Below are positions 10,501 through 22,526 of a stretch of 64,000 nucleotides of DNA, piece after piece; position 1 is the stretch's first letter, and every line of letters begins with the position of its first letter. The DNA comes from Cardiocondyla obscurior (lineage: Eukaryota > Arthropoda > Insecta > Hymenoptera > Formicidae): contig NC_091878.1 of NCBI RefSeq assembly GCF_019399895.1, positions 372,001-436,000 on the forward strand, in the 5' to 3' direction. The notes below the pieces were generated by a model. That model saw only the letters and a program-made list of their open reading frames with translations, did no database searches and was not told where the DNA came from. The position numbers and the translations under genes are program-made.

Positions 10501-13500
10501 GCGCGTGTGTATGCGTGCGTACGTTTTCACGGCTTCGACCTGGGTCTCAGCTGGCGAGACTGTTCCCCCCTGAGTTTTGACGGTAGTCGTCATCGGTCGC
10601 GACGAAGATTGTGACAGGCTGGCTGACGCATTTTTTAAAAATATTTTTTTTTTATCGCACACATATCTTTTTCTACTAGTCTTCTCGGAGAGAGATGAGA
10701 AGATTTAGGCGATGGGGGCTCAAGAAAGAGGAAAGAAAGAGAGAGGAGAGAAGAGAAGAAAACTTTGATAAATGCGCGACAATCAGCCGATCGGTTGGTC
10801 GGTTGTGCAAATTCAGGTGCGGCCTCGCATTGTCGATTAATATTTGAACGGCTGGCTTATACTAGGTTAGTACTGAAAAAGTTTATCGCCGGAGACCGCG
10901 GAGCAGAGTAGGAGAGAAAGAAGACGAGGGACGAGCAGGGGGAGAGAAAGAGGGGGAGAGGAGGAGGAGAATTGGGGACCGCGTCGATAAGGCTACAGAT
11001 GTTATCCGCGAAATTCAAGGTCCCTCTATCTCCGACGAGAACGAACGTGGCCAACTAAACATTGGCCTAACTAAAAATACGACGACCTTGGTACGCCACT
11101 CACGTTTCTGCCACTCACTCTCCGCGAATCATTAGATACATTAAATTATATCTTGCCGGTTTTGCGCGCATCAGCGAAAAGACGGCGGCGGCGGTTCTCG
11201 AGGAATGATAGATTTCGTCTTTTATTTATTTATTTTTTTTTAATTTTTTTTTGTCTCGTTCCTCTGCTAATTTCGGCGAAGAATATCTTACGATATATAC
11301 GCGACGACGCGCTGCTGACCGATCAAATTTTTGCGATCCTATTTGCCGGGAGAGATTAGCATTGCGCGAAATCGATCTCTGCGAGGACGAACAGCGCATC
11401 TCTTACTAAGATTTAATATATTTAACACGCTTGGATGTTAATTAAAAGCATTAGACCACCCTTTACCTACGTAAAGGTACGACGCGCTGCATTTAAAACA
11501 CTCCAGGTGAAACTTTGTTACAAAATATCTCATGGATACTAACTTTGAAAATAAATTCGACAAATTGTTCCGTCGCCGTGTGATAACTCCGCGTATTCTA
11601 ATCCTGCTATTTGTCATCAGTCCGCTGCAGTTATTTCGTGTCTGTCTGGAAGGGCTTTAGCGGATTAAATGTGTTTGTAGATAAGCTAATAGATGATGCC
11701 TCGAAGCCGACGTAATTTTTAGTAGACGATACGCGGTGCTCGTCGTCATGTTCGACGTGACGATCGTTGCTAAGTAAACTCTAAGCGCGACGGAGTCTTA
11801 ACGGCAAGGTAAATGATAATGACGGCGATCTTGGCATTGTTTCAAAAGCTAAATACGATATTTACGGTGAACTTTCTCGTTGCTCTTCCACCACGCCCCT
11901 TACACGCTCCCGAGTAATGTTCGTGAATGCATATCGTTCTTTCGTTCTTACATTCAAGTGCACGGGACAATGCAATCGGGGAATTAGATTCGGCAATATT
12001 TTTAGAACTCGCCGGCTATTTTCGCGGATATGACTTTCTTTCCATTAATTAACTACGCGTACTTTATCATGCCCGAACTGAAAGTCTCTCTTTGTCCCGT
12101 TCGCTGCAATTATGACACTGGGAATTATTCAGCGGAGATTTCGAATTAAAATGACGCGACGTTCTCTTAAATTATTTACATCGCTTCTCATTCAATCTCA
12201 GATCAGTTATCAGCAAATTGTGAAATGATCTTTTGTATGTTTTATACTTATTCGAGCGCGATGCGAGAAGGTGATGTTTTAATCGGATCGCGACGAACAC
12301 GTCTGATCTCGGCACGGGATTTACATGCGCTTGAAATGACAAGCGAAGCGTATTAACTTTTAAAATAGCGACCACGTTCAAGGAAAGTAAAATTATTTGT
12401 AAAAGCACGGCGACGGGGGAGGGATGCGGGAGTCAAATTTACGCGTGCATTCTTCCGCTCGATTTCTTTCTTGGTGCCGCTTATTCCCGTCTTCCCGTGA
12501 ACACTCAATTTGTTTCTCGAAAAAAAATCCATTTAAAGCTACGTACAATGGTATTGGCCTCGCATGGCACGCCGATTATTTTCCTTCTTTCCGATGCCGT
12601 TCTTTCGTAGAGAGGCCGCAGATAGGTGATAATCTGTCGCCAAGTTTAGTTTCGCGGCGCGAAAATATCGATTGCGAGCTTTATTTCGAAGCGTGGTTTA
12701 TCTTTTTTTTTTTTCCTTTTTTTTTTACGTTTATGTACCAAGAGGCGTGGTGAAGTTTCGATACACCGGTATAAACAAATATTTGTTCTATTCGCTTTTT
12801 ACGCCGCATAGAGAGAAAGAGAAAGAAAATGCCCCTTGTCGTCAATTTTAAAAATACTCCTACACTTCGGACGCGGTTTGTTTTTCTTTTTTATGTCAGC
12901 TCTAAACGATGCATAATATATAAAAGCGTTACCGATCCGCAAGGCCAACTGCTGTTTCTTTGAAAGGCGCTACGTTTCACCGTTTAAATTACATTCTTTT
13001 AAGCTGGGAAAGATTATTCGCGTCAGCTACGCGAGCTATTCCGAAAGAGCGCTGGACCCCCCAAGTGGAATCTAGAACTCGTTTAGCGTGATCTCGGTGG
13101 ACGGCCGTCATCAGCTTCATTAATCTTGTTCCTAGTTGTTCTCCATAATTTCGCGGTCTAAAGAACGCCACACGTGGACGTCTCGTTGAATTTCATACGT
13201 GTTTGGGTACAATGGTCAATTTATTCGTCTTTTTTTCTCGCATTTTATCCTCGCGATCGCTCGTACGATGCGTTTCGGCTTTTTAAAAACTCGCCGCTGA
13301 TACGAGGAGGAATTTTGGTTGCGTAACGCAACCTGAAAGTCACGGAGAGAGGCGAACGCGCGAATACGGGCATGCCATCTTACGAGGCTGTGAATAAATG
13401 GAACGCAAAATTTTGTCAGCTTCTGCCGGGATGACACAAGTCTCTCTTTCTTTCTCTCTCTTTTTCTCTTTCTCTTTCTCGTTTATAATGGTCTGGCTAT

Positions 13501-16500
13501 TCGATACAGCGAGTCGCCTCTTTCTTTCTCTAATATACCTCGTCCCTCTCTGTACTATCTTCCACTCCCCCTTTCCCCTTCAATCCGTTCGCCAACGTCA
13601 CTTCGTTGCTGTTTCGGTAGTTGCGGATCGTGCTGATGCACAGTGGCTCTCAATTTTTTTTTTTTTGCACCCGCCCATAAATCGTCTCGTTCGTTCATCC
13701 CGTTATACGTAACACGTGCGTCACGTGTGACAAAAAGACAACCGATTGTTTCCTTCTTCTTTTTTTTTTTTTTGTATTCTCTTTCCCCTTTTAACGCGAC
13801 GCGTCGGAAGTAGGATCGCTGGAAGTGTCATCGCGGAAAGCGTCAAAATTAATAACGGGCATTCTATGCGACTTGATCACAAATGGTTTACAAAGCGACG
13901 CGCTATTGTTTCACGTTCGTGCATAATTAATGATAACTGTTTGATACAACACGCGACACGCGCGGACAGTTTAATATCTTAAATTGCAGGATTGCGCGTA
14001 AAAAAAAAAAAAAAAGAAGTTTCGATCGATACGCGTTATCAGGTAATTGAGTTATCGGCCGTTTTAATCCTTTTCCAACATTTACATTTCGAAGTTCCAA
14101 ATATACAGAAACGCGTGTAAAATTGATTGGCAGATTTACGGCTTGTTAATTTCGAAATGCCGGAAGTTTCGTTCGAATATTGCGCTCTCTCTCTCTTCTA
14201 AATTCAAGGGAACATTTAATCCCTGTGGTTAACTAGCTGCTCGAAATTGCGCTTATTCGTAGCGAGGCTTTTTCCTTTTTTTTTTTTTTTTGCTACCTTG
14301 ACGAACTGAAATATCCGGGAAAAGAATTTAATCGCGCCGTTTGCGGCACACCAGAGGCGCGTCCGGTTCATCGTGACGAGATCTCGGGGCGGGATTTTCT
14401 TTTCGCGAGGCTTTCGGTCCACGTGATCGTCTCGGGGGTCCACGTGGATCCGCGAGGGAGCCCGGATTAGGGAACCCCTGCCGCGTGGCATTAACGGTAC
14501 GTATTCTCGGATGGACGCGCGGCGCCCGCCAAGGCCAAATGAAAGTTCGTTCCGAACCAAATCCGACGGAATTTTTTATCTGTAGTACGTACTTATCGGG
14601 GACGCCCAGGTCTAGCTGCTTGTTTTCGCCCGCGCTATTATCGATGATGAACTTGAGGTGACCTCGAAAACTGCGCAACAGTATAGGCACGATTGGCGGG
14701 GCGAGGCGAGGAGCCGCGACATGTCGGCGGAGGGAATTTGAGAGACGGAGCAGTTAGAGAAATGGCGCGGCGATTCGCTGAGAGAAAGAGAAAGAGAGAA
14801 AAGACGGTCGCGCGGGGAACCGGGGAGAGGAGGGGCACTGACGATTGCACTTTTGCTCTGTATCGCTCGCCACCGTGGCCCGCGAATCTTCCGAGCGAAA
14901 TCTTTCGAACAAAGCTCTTTCCTTTTCCTCGTAGGTTTTTGATTAGGATATTCACATCCATCACAATAATCGCGACACGATTGAGCGACGTCACGCTGCA
15001 GTGCGACGGAGATATCGCTGAAAGAGGAGAGAAACCGATGATCGCATCGCTGATGATTATGACTACATAGACTTTCCTTGATGTTATCAGCGATTATCTA
15101 GTCGGACATGCCTGTTTTCTTATCTGAGATTCTTGCGAGGGGATATACTCTGGGAATATAATATGCAAGTGATACAATCTGTTTATACGTCGCAGGTTAC
15201 AGCGACTTTTTCTCTTTGCCGCTAATCGCTAGCATCTAGTCGGGAACGAAGAGCATCGGGGCTGATCGAAAAGAAAAAGGAACGCGCGATATAAAGTTTC
15301 GCTGAATTTAACTAATAAATTGATAATTAAATCTGTTCAACTTAATCAACGACACCGCGCGATAGCTTCGCCGATAGAAGCCACGGTAATTCTGACTCTT
15401 CTGTCTATCGAATAATAAATATTTTAACGATTCTATAACCATATTATGTATCGTTGAAAAATATTCCAATATCGCTATTACCCGCTTGACCTCCGCGTAC
15501 TGCTTCCAACGATCGCGCGGGCATTATTACCGAAATGATAGAACTTAATGAGACGTTTATGTAACCGAATGCATCTTAATTCGCTTCTATGTTTTTCGAA
15601 AATTTCGTCTCTTTTACTTTCTTTTCTCTCTCTCTCTCTCTATCTCTCTCTTTCTCGCATAATCTGAAGGAGATTAGTGCGGAGAGAAGCGGAGAGCAAG
15701 AAGTGCAACTGGCTTATATCGCGGGCCGGTGTTTGCGCCTGTTAGAGAAGCCAACGAGTGCTCCTCGCTAAGAATAGCGATGCACAATCTACATGAGAAA
15801 ACTTCTCGAGTCGCTTTGTGAGATGTCTCTTGCGCGTCGTAAAACATGTACTCTCTCCCTTTTCCTCTCTCTCTCTTTCTCTCTTTCCCTTCATCTCCGT
15901 TGTCCGAACGAGTTTGGCTAGAGAATACGCGGCTGCCGTGCGTACACACTTCGCCAGACCAGCATCCTCCCTGTGTTTCCTCGGTGAGCGTAGAGAAAAG
16001 GGGATCGCTTGTCTATCGGCATAATGCTTACCTATTGCGGAACACCCATCCTCCCCGTCGCTGGGGGTACGGATATTGTGCAGAGCGCGAGAACGGGTTA
16101 CCTCACGTTTTTATGATATTCTCTCAAACGCGCGTTTTATGCAAGCTGAGACGACGAAAGAAAAGGAGAGAAAGAAAAAAAAAAAAAGGACGCTCCATAC
16201 ATGTTTAAGTACGTTCTCTTTTTCGAATTGCGTAGCTGTGTAGTTTCACGGGTTAAAAAAAGAGAGAGAGAGAAAAAGAAAAGAAAAAAAAAATAAGAAC
16301 TTACGTCTCACGTTACGTTTCGTTTAAATGCGGAATAGCAATCGTTCAGACGGCATTCAAATCAAATCTATCCGCGTTGCGCGGCGGCGCCCAATCGCAC
16401 TCGGCGGGACGACTGTTAATGCCGGCGTTTATGTAAATTGCTAAATATTCGACGGCACGCGCGAGGCTAATCAAGAATTCTCAATCGCGTTGGAGATTTT

Positions 16501-17985
16501 CTCCTCCGTGTGCCGCCGTCGTCCTGGACTCGTTTCACCTGGAGCGGCAGCGGCCTATCGATCGCGGGCTGCTCTTCCTCTTTCTCTCACCGCGCTTAGA
16601 GTCAACATCAGTCATAATACAGCGTAACGGCATACAGGGGTTATTAAGAATAATACACATCCTACGTATATATCTTCTTCTCGGTTGTATCGCGAGGGGG
16701 AAACGTTCTGGGGTGAACGCGGGGGTCCGGGAGGCGCGCGCGGGGGGCCGCTACGGCGGCGGCGGCGGCGGCGGCAGGATCACGAAGGGGCGCGAGGCAC
16801 CAAGAGGAAGGGCGAAAGTAGAGAAGCGGAGGACTGAACGTGGGGTAGCGTTGCCACGGGTAACCGGCTGGGTAAAATCCCGCAAAGAAGCGTCCGCGAA
16901 CTCCGCCGTGCTCCTGTCGACGACGATCGTTGTCGTCCTACCGACGTGCTTCGCTCGATGAATGTTACGGTGTCGAGTGTGCCGGCGTCTCGCGTCGCGT
17001 CCCTCGACAAACTTGGCTCGAATGTAAATCGGCCGCGTTACGCGTTCGAATTAGTTTCGGATAGATCAATTGCTGCAGCGATAGCATTCGAATTAGCCCG
17101 AACCCGATTTCGTTTCCAAACTTCCTTTATTAATAATGCAACGGAGGGGAAAAGGGAGGGAGAGGGGGGAAAAAAAGTCATCCGTTTGAAATTGCTATAT
17201 TAATCCTTAATGCCGTTCATGGCGAAATTACGGAATTAAAATAAATGACGGGCAAAAGCGCCCCGCCCACCGCCAATGGCACGCAAGTCAATCCAGCGCG
17301 TTATCCGTTTTACAATCGCGTCGATATATCGCTTTGGATTTACTTCGTAATTATCCATATCTGCTTTTCCTTGTCTAGTCTTTTAACTCCAATAATTCCA
17401 TCGTCGAGAACAGTAGATCTCGATACGACAGTTTTTAACGATACAATTTTTTTTCCCCGGTGCTTTATTACAAATATATTTCTTTCCAAATAACACGAAT
17501 TAAGTCGAATAGATTGGATAGAAATATTGCGCGCGTATTCTTCGAGGACAGATATTTCTCAAGTCAATCGTAGTTAAAATTTATTGACTCTCACCCGTCT
17601 CGCAACGCTACGATAAGACGTCGGTCTCATTTGCTCGTCAACTTTGTGCTGCAACTTGGATATTACTTATTCTAATAGAAGCGTTTGAATTTACTTTCAA
17701 GGAGAATCACCTTTTGAAAGACCGCGTATTACACTGTAATAAGAAACAGAAATAGAATGTGTGATTTTGAGAGAAGAGGAACATAGAGGGAGGGAAGAGG
17801 AGAGAAAGAGAGAGAGAGTGAGTGAGTGAGGAGATGTGTGTGTGTGTGTGTGTGTAAGAGAAAAAAAAACGAGAGAAAGAGAGAGAGAGTTATAAATTAA
17901 TATTCGTATTGAAAGTTGCTCGTTATGGTACTAAATGCTGTCGCGTGAATCTGGTTGGACTCAGCCCCCTCCTCTTTGGTTGCAG
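7589..17985 (+). other. br: Broad intron between core and first zinc-finger exon (10.4 kb)
   Basis: A long intron with no recognisable conserved coding sequence. It is AT-rich with TA runs (about 7690-7750, 7983-8005), homopolymer A/T runs, CT-rich tracts (13438-13480, 15617-15655, 15850-15890) and GA-rich stretches (10680-10760, 10885-10975). A CGG triplet run encoding glycines lies near 16755-16774 inside a local GC-rich patch (16690-16960). That patch could hold an internal promoter or an additional linker exon, but no splice-bounded phase-1 exon stands out. Confidence 0.6.
17776..17890. repeat. Purine-rich and (GT)n microsatellite just upstream of exon A
   Basis: GA-rich sequence passes into GTGA repeats, then an uninterrupted GT run at about 17834-17855, then more GA. 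It lies 96-210 bases before the acceptor of zinc-finger exon A. Likely a polymorphic microsatellite, with no coding content. Confidence 0.85.
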
Positions 17986-18668
17986 ACCAGGAGGTCGCCG
18001 AGGAGGACGGGGGTTGGCAGTCCGCCACCAACATCGAATACCATCGAAAAATACAGGAATCGAACCAAAATAAGAGCGCAAATCGGTACGGCGAGACGGT
18101 AGTGCAATCGCAGCACCAGGAGCTACCGATAATCGATCTCTTAGACAACATTAACGATCAGATGGAGGAGATCGTACTGAAATCAGAGCCCATCTCGCCA
18201 AGGATGGACGAGCTCGAGTCCTGCTTTCTGTCGAATCACACGATTGAGAGGCACGCGGATCTCGACGCGGCGCCCGAGTATCGTCACGATGATCTTCGAG
18301 ATAAACAGCTACAACCGCAAACGTCCGGAAGATCTTTAAATAATGATGCGTTTCACCCACGATGGCTACGATCGCGGAACGATCTCGTGCAATCGAAGCA
18401 CGTAAACGCGACGCCACGCGTCTATCACGAACTGGATCAGAAATCCATGAATCGAGCTTACTGCAACTTCTGTCAAAAAACCTTCTCTCGCGCTTGGTCG
18501 CTGCAGAGGCACTTGGCCGACACGCATTTTTACGTGCCGCAATCACTGTCGTGCGACCAGTGCGGCAGAAACTACAAGTCTAGAAACAGTCTGGTTAGTC
18601 ATAAGAGCCAATATCACGCTCGCAAGGACCGTAAGGAGCACGAGGCACAGTGCGAAGTCACGTATTGA
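17986..18668 (+). CDS. br: Broad alternative terminal exon A: long acidic linker plus C2H2 pair
   Basis: The acceptor TTGGTTGCAG ends at 17985. Phase-1 entry completes a codon (D338) and the exon runs to a TGA at 18666-18668, giving a predicted isoform of 564 aa. It carries the longest isoform-specific linker of the five (about 158 residues): an acidic DQEVAEEDGGW start, ELPIIDLLDNINDQMEEIV, and a psi-KxE SUMO consensus VLKSEPISP. The fingers are C497-x2-C-x12-H-x4-H518 and C527-x2-C-x12-H-x4-H548, with eight residues between them. The second finger has the NSLVSHKSQYH pattern shared with the other exons. A basic tail (HARKDRKEHE) follows. This is a Broad Z-type exon, but I do not assign its Z number. 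A polyadenylation signal follows 52 bases after the stop. Confidence 0.93.
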
Positions 18669-18719
18669 CCGGCGGAACTGATCTAGGACGAGCCTCTCTT
18701 CGTATCGTAAAACAGAACA

Positions 18720-18725
18720 AATAAA
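18720..18725 (+). other. br: Candidate polyadenylation signal AATAAA for exon A
   Basis: AATAAA followed by an A-rich stretch, 52 bases after the stop codon of exon A. Further AATAAA-like sequences occur in the A-rich run near 18998-19015, so the 3' end may be variable. Confidence 0.4.
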
Positions 18726-20461
18726 AAAGCCAAGAATATATGCGGAATGCACACGCGACGCAGACCTTCGATTGAGATTTCTGCGAAGGAAGGGAGGTAG
18801 AGAGAGAGAGAGAGAAAGAGATGTAATCTATCGGCTGTCAATAGAAGACAGACCGTTTTGTATAAATGTGTTCCATTTATAGTGTGTTACACTACCGCTG
18901 TATTGTAATTATATCTCACCAGTATTGAAGCGGAATAGCTATTGCTAGTCGTTTATTTTACCGTGGATTACCTCAGTTGAGACCAAAGAAGGAAGAAAAA
19001 AAATAAAATAAAAAAAAAAAAACTGCTAATGATTCCTTATTTGTAAGCCAGTATTCCGGAAATGCAATATTATATAGCGTAGTTGTTATTAATTTACTAG
19101 ATTCAATTCAACTGGACGAACTATAATCGATGTAATTTTGTAGAGTTTTGAATTTCGACATGCGAAATCAACCTCTGTGTTTATTGGTAGTATTATGTTT
19201 TGTTTGGTTTTTGGGAACGACAGCGTGTCAGATATATTATTTCAGATTTATATGATAATATCAAAACCGGGCTCGTTAAAATTATGTCAGCTTGAATTTT
19301 TGATTCTTCCGTATTCATCTATTTTCCATCTCGTCTTCCTAAAACGTCATTATTCGCATTGATAAAATATTGTTGCTAATTAACAACGTTTATATAATGA
19401 TGTTTCATTAGAAAATGACTTTGAATTTTGATGTTACCTGTTCATCGATATTATAATAGAACTGAAGTAGTTATAAAAGCACTGGTTGACTGTTTAAGAT
19501 TCTTTACGAACCAAATGTTACTTGACGTTGTGCAATTCCTGACAATTCATTAGTTGTACACAAAGAGATTACAAGATGTTACGTTTTCGTGAAGACTCAG
19601 GTTGCATAGAATGTACAGCCGCGTTCGTTTTGATATAAAATAAAATCTCGAATTGTTCCTGCATCCACGAGATTGTAATTGTATTTAAGAAAAAAAAAGA
19701 AAAGAAAAAAATAAAAAAAAAGCTCAATCCCTATTGTTACAACGACGGCGTGAAATAATGGAGTATAAACCGTCGCGACTTAGCGACGGAAGGGAAAAAT
19801 AAAGACGATAATTGAAGAAAAAGGGAAATAATGAATAAAAATGTTGTTTCTAATGAGCGAAGCGCTATCTCTCGCGGCCTAAATATCGCGCGAGAAGAAA
19901 GAACTTTTGTTGGTAGCTCTTTCGCTCAAGGCTACGAAAATGCCATTAATCATGAAATGTAGAATACATTACGCTTCATTCGCATCACCTCATTAGAAAC
20001 AGATATCGCATTTGTGTACACAGCTCGCACATATTTCCACTCTCCCGCGCATATTCACACGCGTACATGTACATATATCTATATATATACATATAAGATA
20101 TTATGCTCTATTTTGCTGTATATAATATGCATCGACATGAATATATATATATATTGGTGATCATGAAACACTAACTTCATCGCTCACGATCGTTCACTGG
20201 ATCTTTAGAACTGCTTGCACTGTGTTATCCTAATTGCGCTCGAAAGAAGTAAACGTCATGCGACGAGCTCAGTGCTGCTGCAAATGAATCTTGTTAGAGA
20301 TGCCTTCGAGAGCATCGCGATTACTACCATTGTCATCGTATTCGATCGATACTATAACGCGCTTTTCAACTCAGATTTAATTTTGATCGGAAATACAATT
20401 AATTACGCCACAGTCGAATAAAATAGTTTGAAAGATATTTATACACGAGGAAAAAAGAAAA

Positions 20462-20524
<63 letters not shown>

Positions 20525-22155
20525 CGATCTAAAAAAAATCATTAAGATATCGAGATATTATTAGATTTTAGATTATTCGCACTTATGTCATGCATTGGCA
20601 CATTTTGCTTGAATATTTTTAGCACTTTTAATATCATTGTTGTGCAAAATCATTGTTTCTTACTTATTAATATATTATTCGATTACATAAAGATTAGTAG
20701 TGGAGTATAATTTTTTTTTTTTCTTTTTTCGTCAGTAATAAACGCATTATTCATTTTATAACGTTTTGATAAAAAGTCTTCACGCTCTCGGAGCCTGATG
20801 AAATCAATCGCGAGAAAAGAGAAATCAAGATATAGTCTGTGACGAGAATGCAAATCCAGAAAACAGCGGCAATAACCGAGAATGACGAACGCGATAATGA
20901 TAATGCTGGAGAATGTTAACGACAAAGACAAGGACGATGACGGTACTCATCATAATAATGGTTATAAACCGTTTATTATACGGTATTATAAATGATAATG
21001 ATCGGACTACAGAGATAAAATTATGCATTGCAATGATGATAGTAACGTTGCTATTTAACGAGGTTGAAGATGAAGAATTATCGATTACATGACAATAATG
21101 AAGATCAAACTGTACAAAAAAATGACAAGATCAATGATTCGTTTGGAGGTGTGACGAAACAATACAACAACGGAATGAAAATGAAGAAGAGCATCCGCGA
21201 TAACGTTAGCAATTATAATAACGATGACGACCAAGCACCACGAGAATAAGAAAGAGATTGAGGCAACGACGTGACATTGACACCGACGACGAGGTTGACA
21301 ATGACTATGACTTCGGATAATGGTTTACGATAAAAAGATTGACGAGTATGATTATGACTATGATTTAAGCGACTTTTTAAAGAAATTAATCATAGAAAAA
21401 TCTGAATGAAAAAAAACAGAAAATTAAAGAAGGACAAAAAAAAAGAGATATATACGATGACAATGGTTTCATCCGGTGTGCGTTCGAAGGTATTCTCCCG
21501 TCGTGATAATCGTTACGTCACGTAAAAAGCAAGCAGCAATGACGGTGGCAGCATCCATAAAGCATATACATAATTTAAGGTGGTTTTAAGAAATAACATG
21601 TAAACGAGTTTGGGCACGGCTTGTCGGGTGACGGTGGTACAACGTATGCTCGATTAATAAAGGCGCAAAATAAAGTACTAAAGAGGCAAAAAGAGAGCAC
21701 ACGGGCGCACGATATTTTCTCAGCTGCGAAAACTATGGTGGTGTGATCTTAAATGTGACGGTGGTGTAGGAGCGTGAAATGGTGGTGTGCGATTGCAAAA
21801 GACGAGGCCGCTAGAAAAAAAAACTCCCTTCCTCCCCCTTAAAAAAAAAAAAAGAAAGGACAAAGTAAAGAAGCACATTGGGGATGACGCCCTCTTATCT
21901 TTCTCTTTCTTTCTTTCTTTTTTTTTTGCCTCTCTCTTTCTCTCTCTTTTTTTTTTCTCTTTGATTCTCTATTTATCTATCAATTAATTAATTTATCTGT
22001 TTCTCTTTTTCTCAATTTTTATTTCTCTCAATTTCAACCCTCCCTAACCCCGGTCTAATGTCTACTTGTCCACCTGTCCGACGTCCGTGCGACGTTTCGT
22101 GCGCCAAAAACCCCTACAAAAGTAGTAACCCCTGTGTGTCTGGTTCTGCCGCCAG
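18726..22155 (+). other. Exon A 3' flank and intron to exon B, no coding sequence seen
   Basis: AT-rich, containing A-rich runs (18993-19021, 19688-19722), TA stretches near 20080-20155, the long (AT)n at 20464-20514, and a purine-rich, GA/AAG-rich zone 20880-21420. A pyrimidine-rich tract (CTTT/CTCTT) runs from about 21895 to 22035 before exon B. Some of this will be exon A 3' untranslated sequence. Confidence 0.6.
20464..20514. repeat. (AT)n microsatellite
   Basis: About 25 uninterrupted AT dinucleotides followed by a T-run. Likely length-variable and a possible assembly weak point. Confidence 0.95.
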
Positions 22156-22526
22156 GTCTGTTGGCCGGCAGCGGCGCGAGCGATGAGTTTCGGTGCGAGC
22201 CGTGCAACAAAAACCTGACCTCCCTAACGCGGTTGAAGCGGCACATACAGAACGTGCACACCAGGCCCAGCAAGGAACCGATCTGTAACATCTGCAAGCG
22301 GGTTTACTCCAGTCTAAACAGTCTGCGCAACCACAAGAGCATCTACCATCGACAGCACAACAAAAGCGAGCAGCAGAGAAAGGAAGTAGCGCAGGCTCGC
22401 GAGTGGCAGAGAGACCAGAGAGAGCACACCGAGAGAAATTACTCTGCGCAGCAACAAGTTCAACAGCAACAACAGCAGCAGCAGCAGCAACACCAGCACC
22501 AGGCTCAACATCCGCGAATGGGATGA
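22156..22526 (+). CDS. br: Broad alternative terminal exon B: C2H2 pair with glutamine-rich tail
   Basis: The acceptor CTGCCGCCAG ends at 22155. Phase-1 entry completes G338 and gives GLLAGSGASDEFRCEPCNK, with a stop at 22524-22526 and a predicted isoform of 460 aa. Finger 1 is C351-x2-C-x12-H-x4-H372 (CEPCNKNLTSLTRLKRH). Finger 2 is C381-x2-C-x12-H-x4-H402 (CNICKRVYSSLNSLRNHKS), with eight residues between. After the fingers come a basic/polar helix-prone stretch and a glutamine-rich tail of CAG/CAA codons ending HQHQAQHPRMG; the tail may vary in length between individuals. It is one of the conserved Broad Z-type pairs; the Z number is not assigned. Confidence 0.95.

Noticed and set aside
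18151..18546. Minus-strand open frame of 131 codons
   Set aside because: Antisense to exon A, with no domain of its own.
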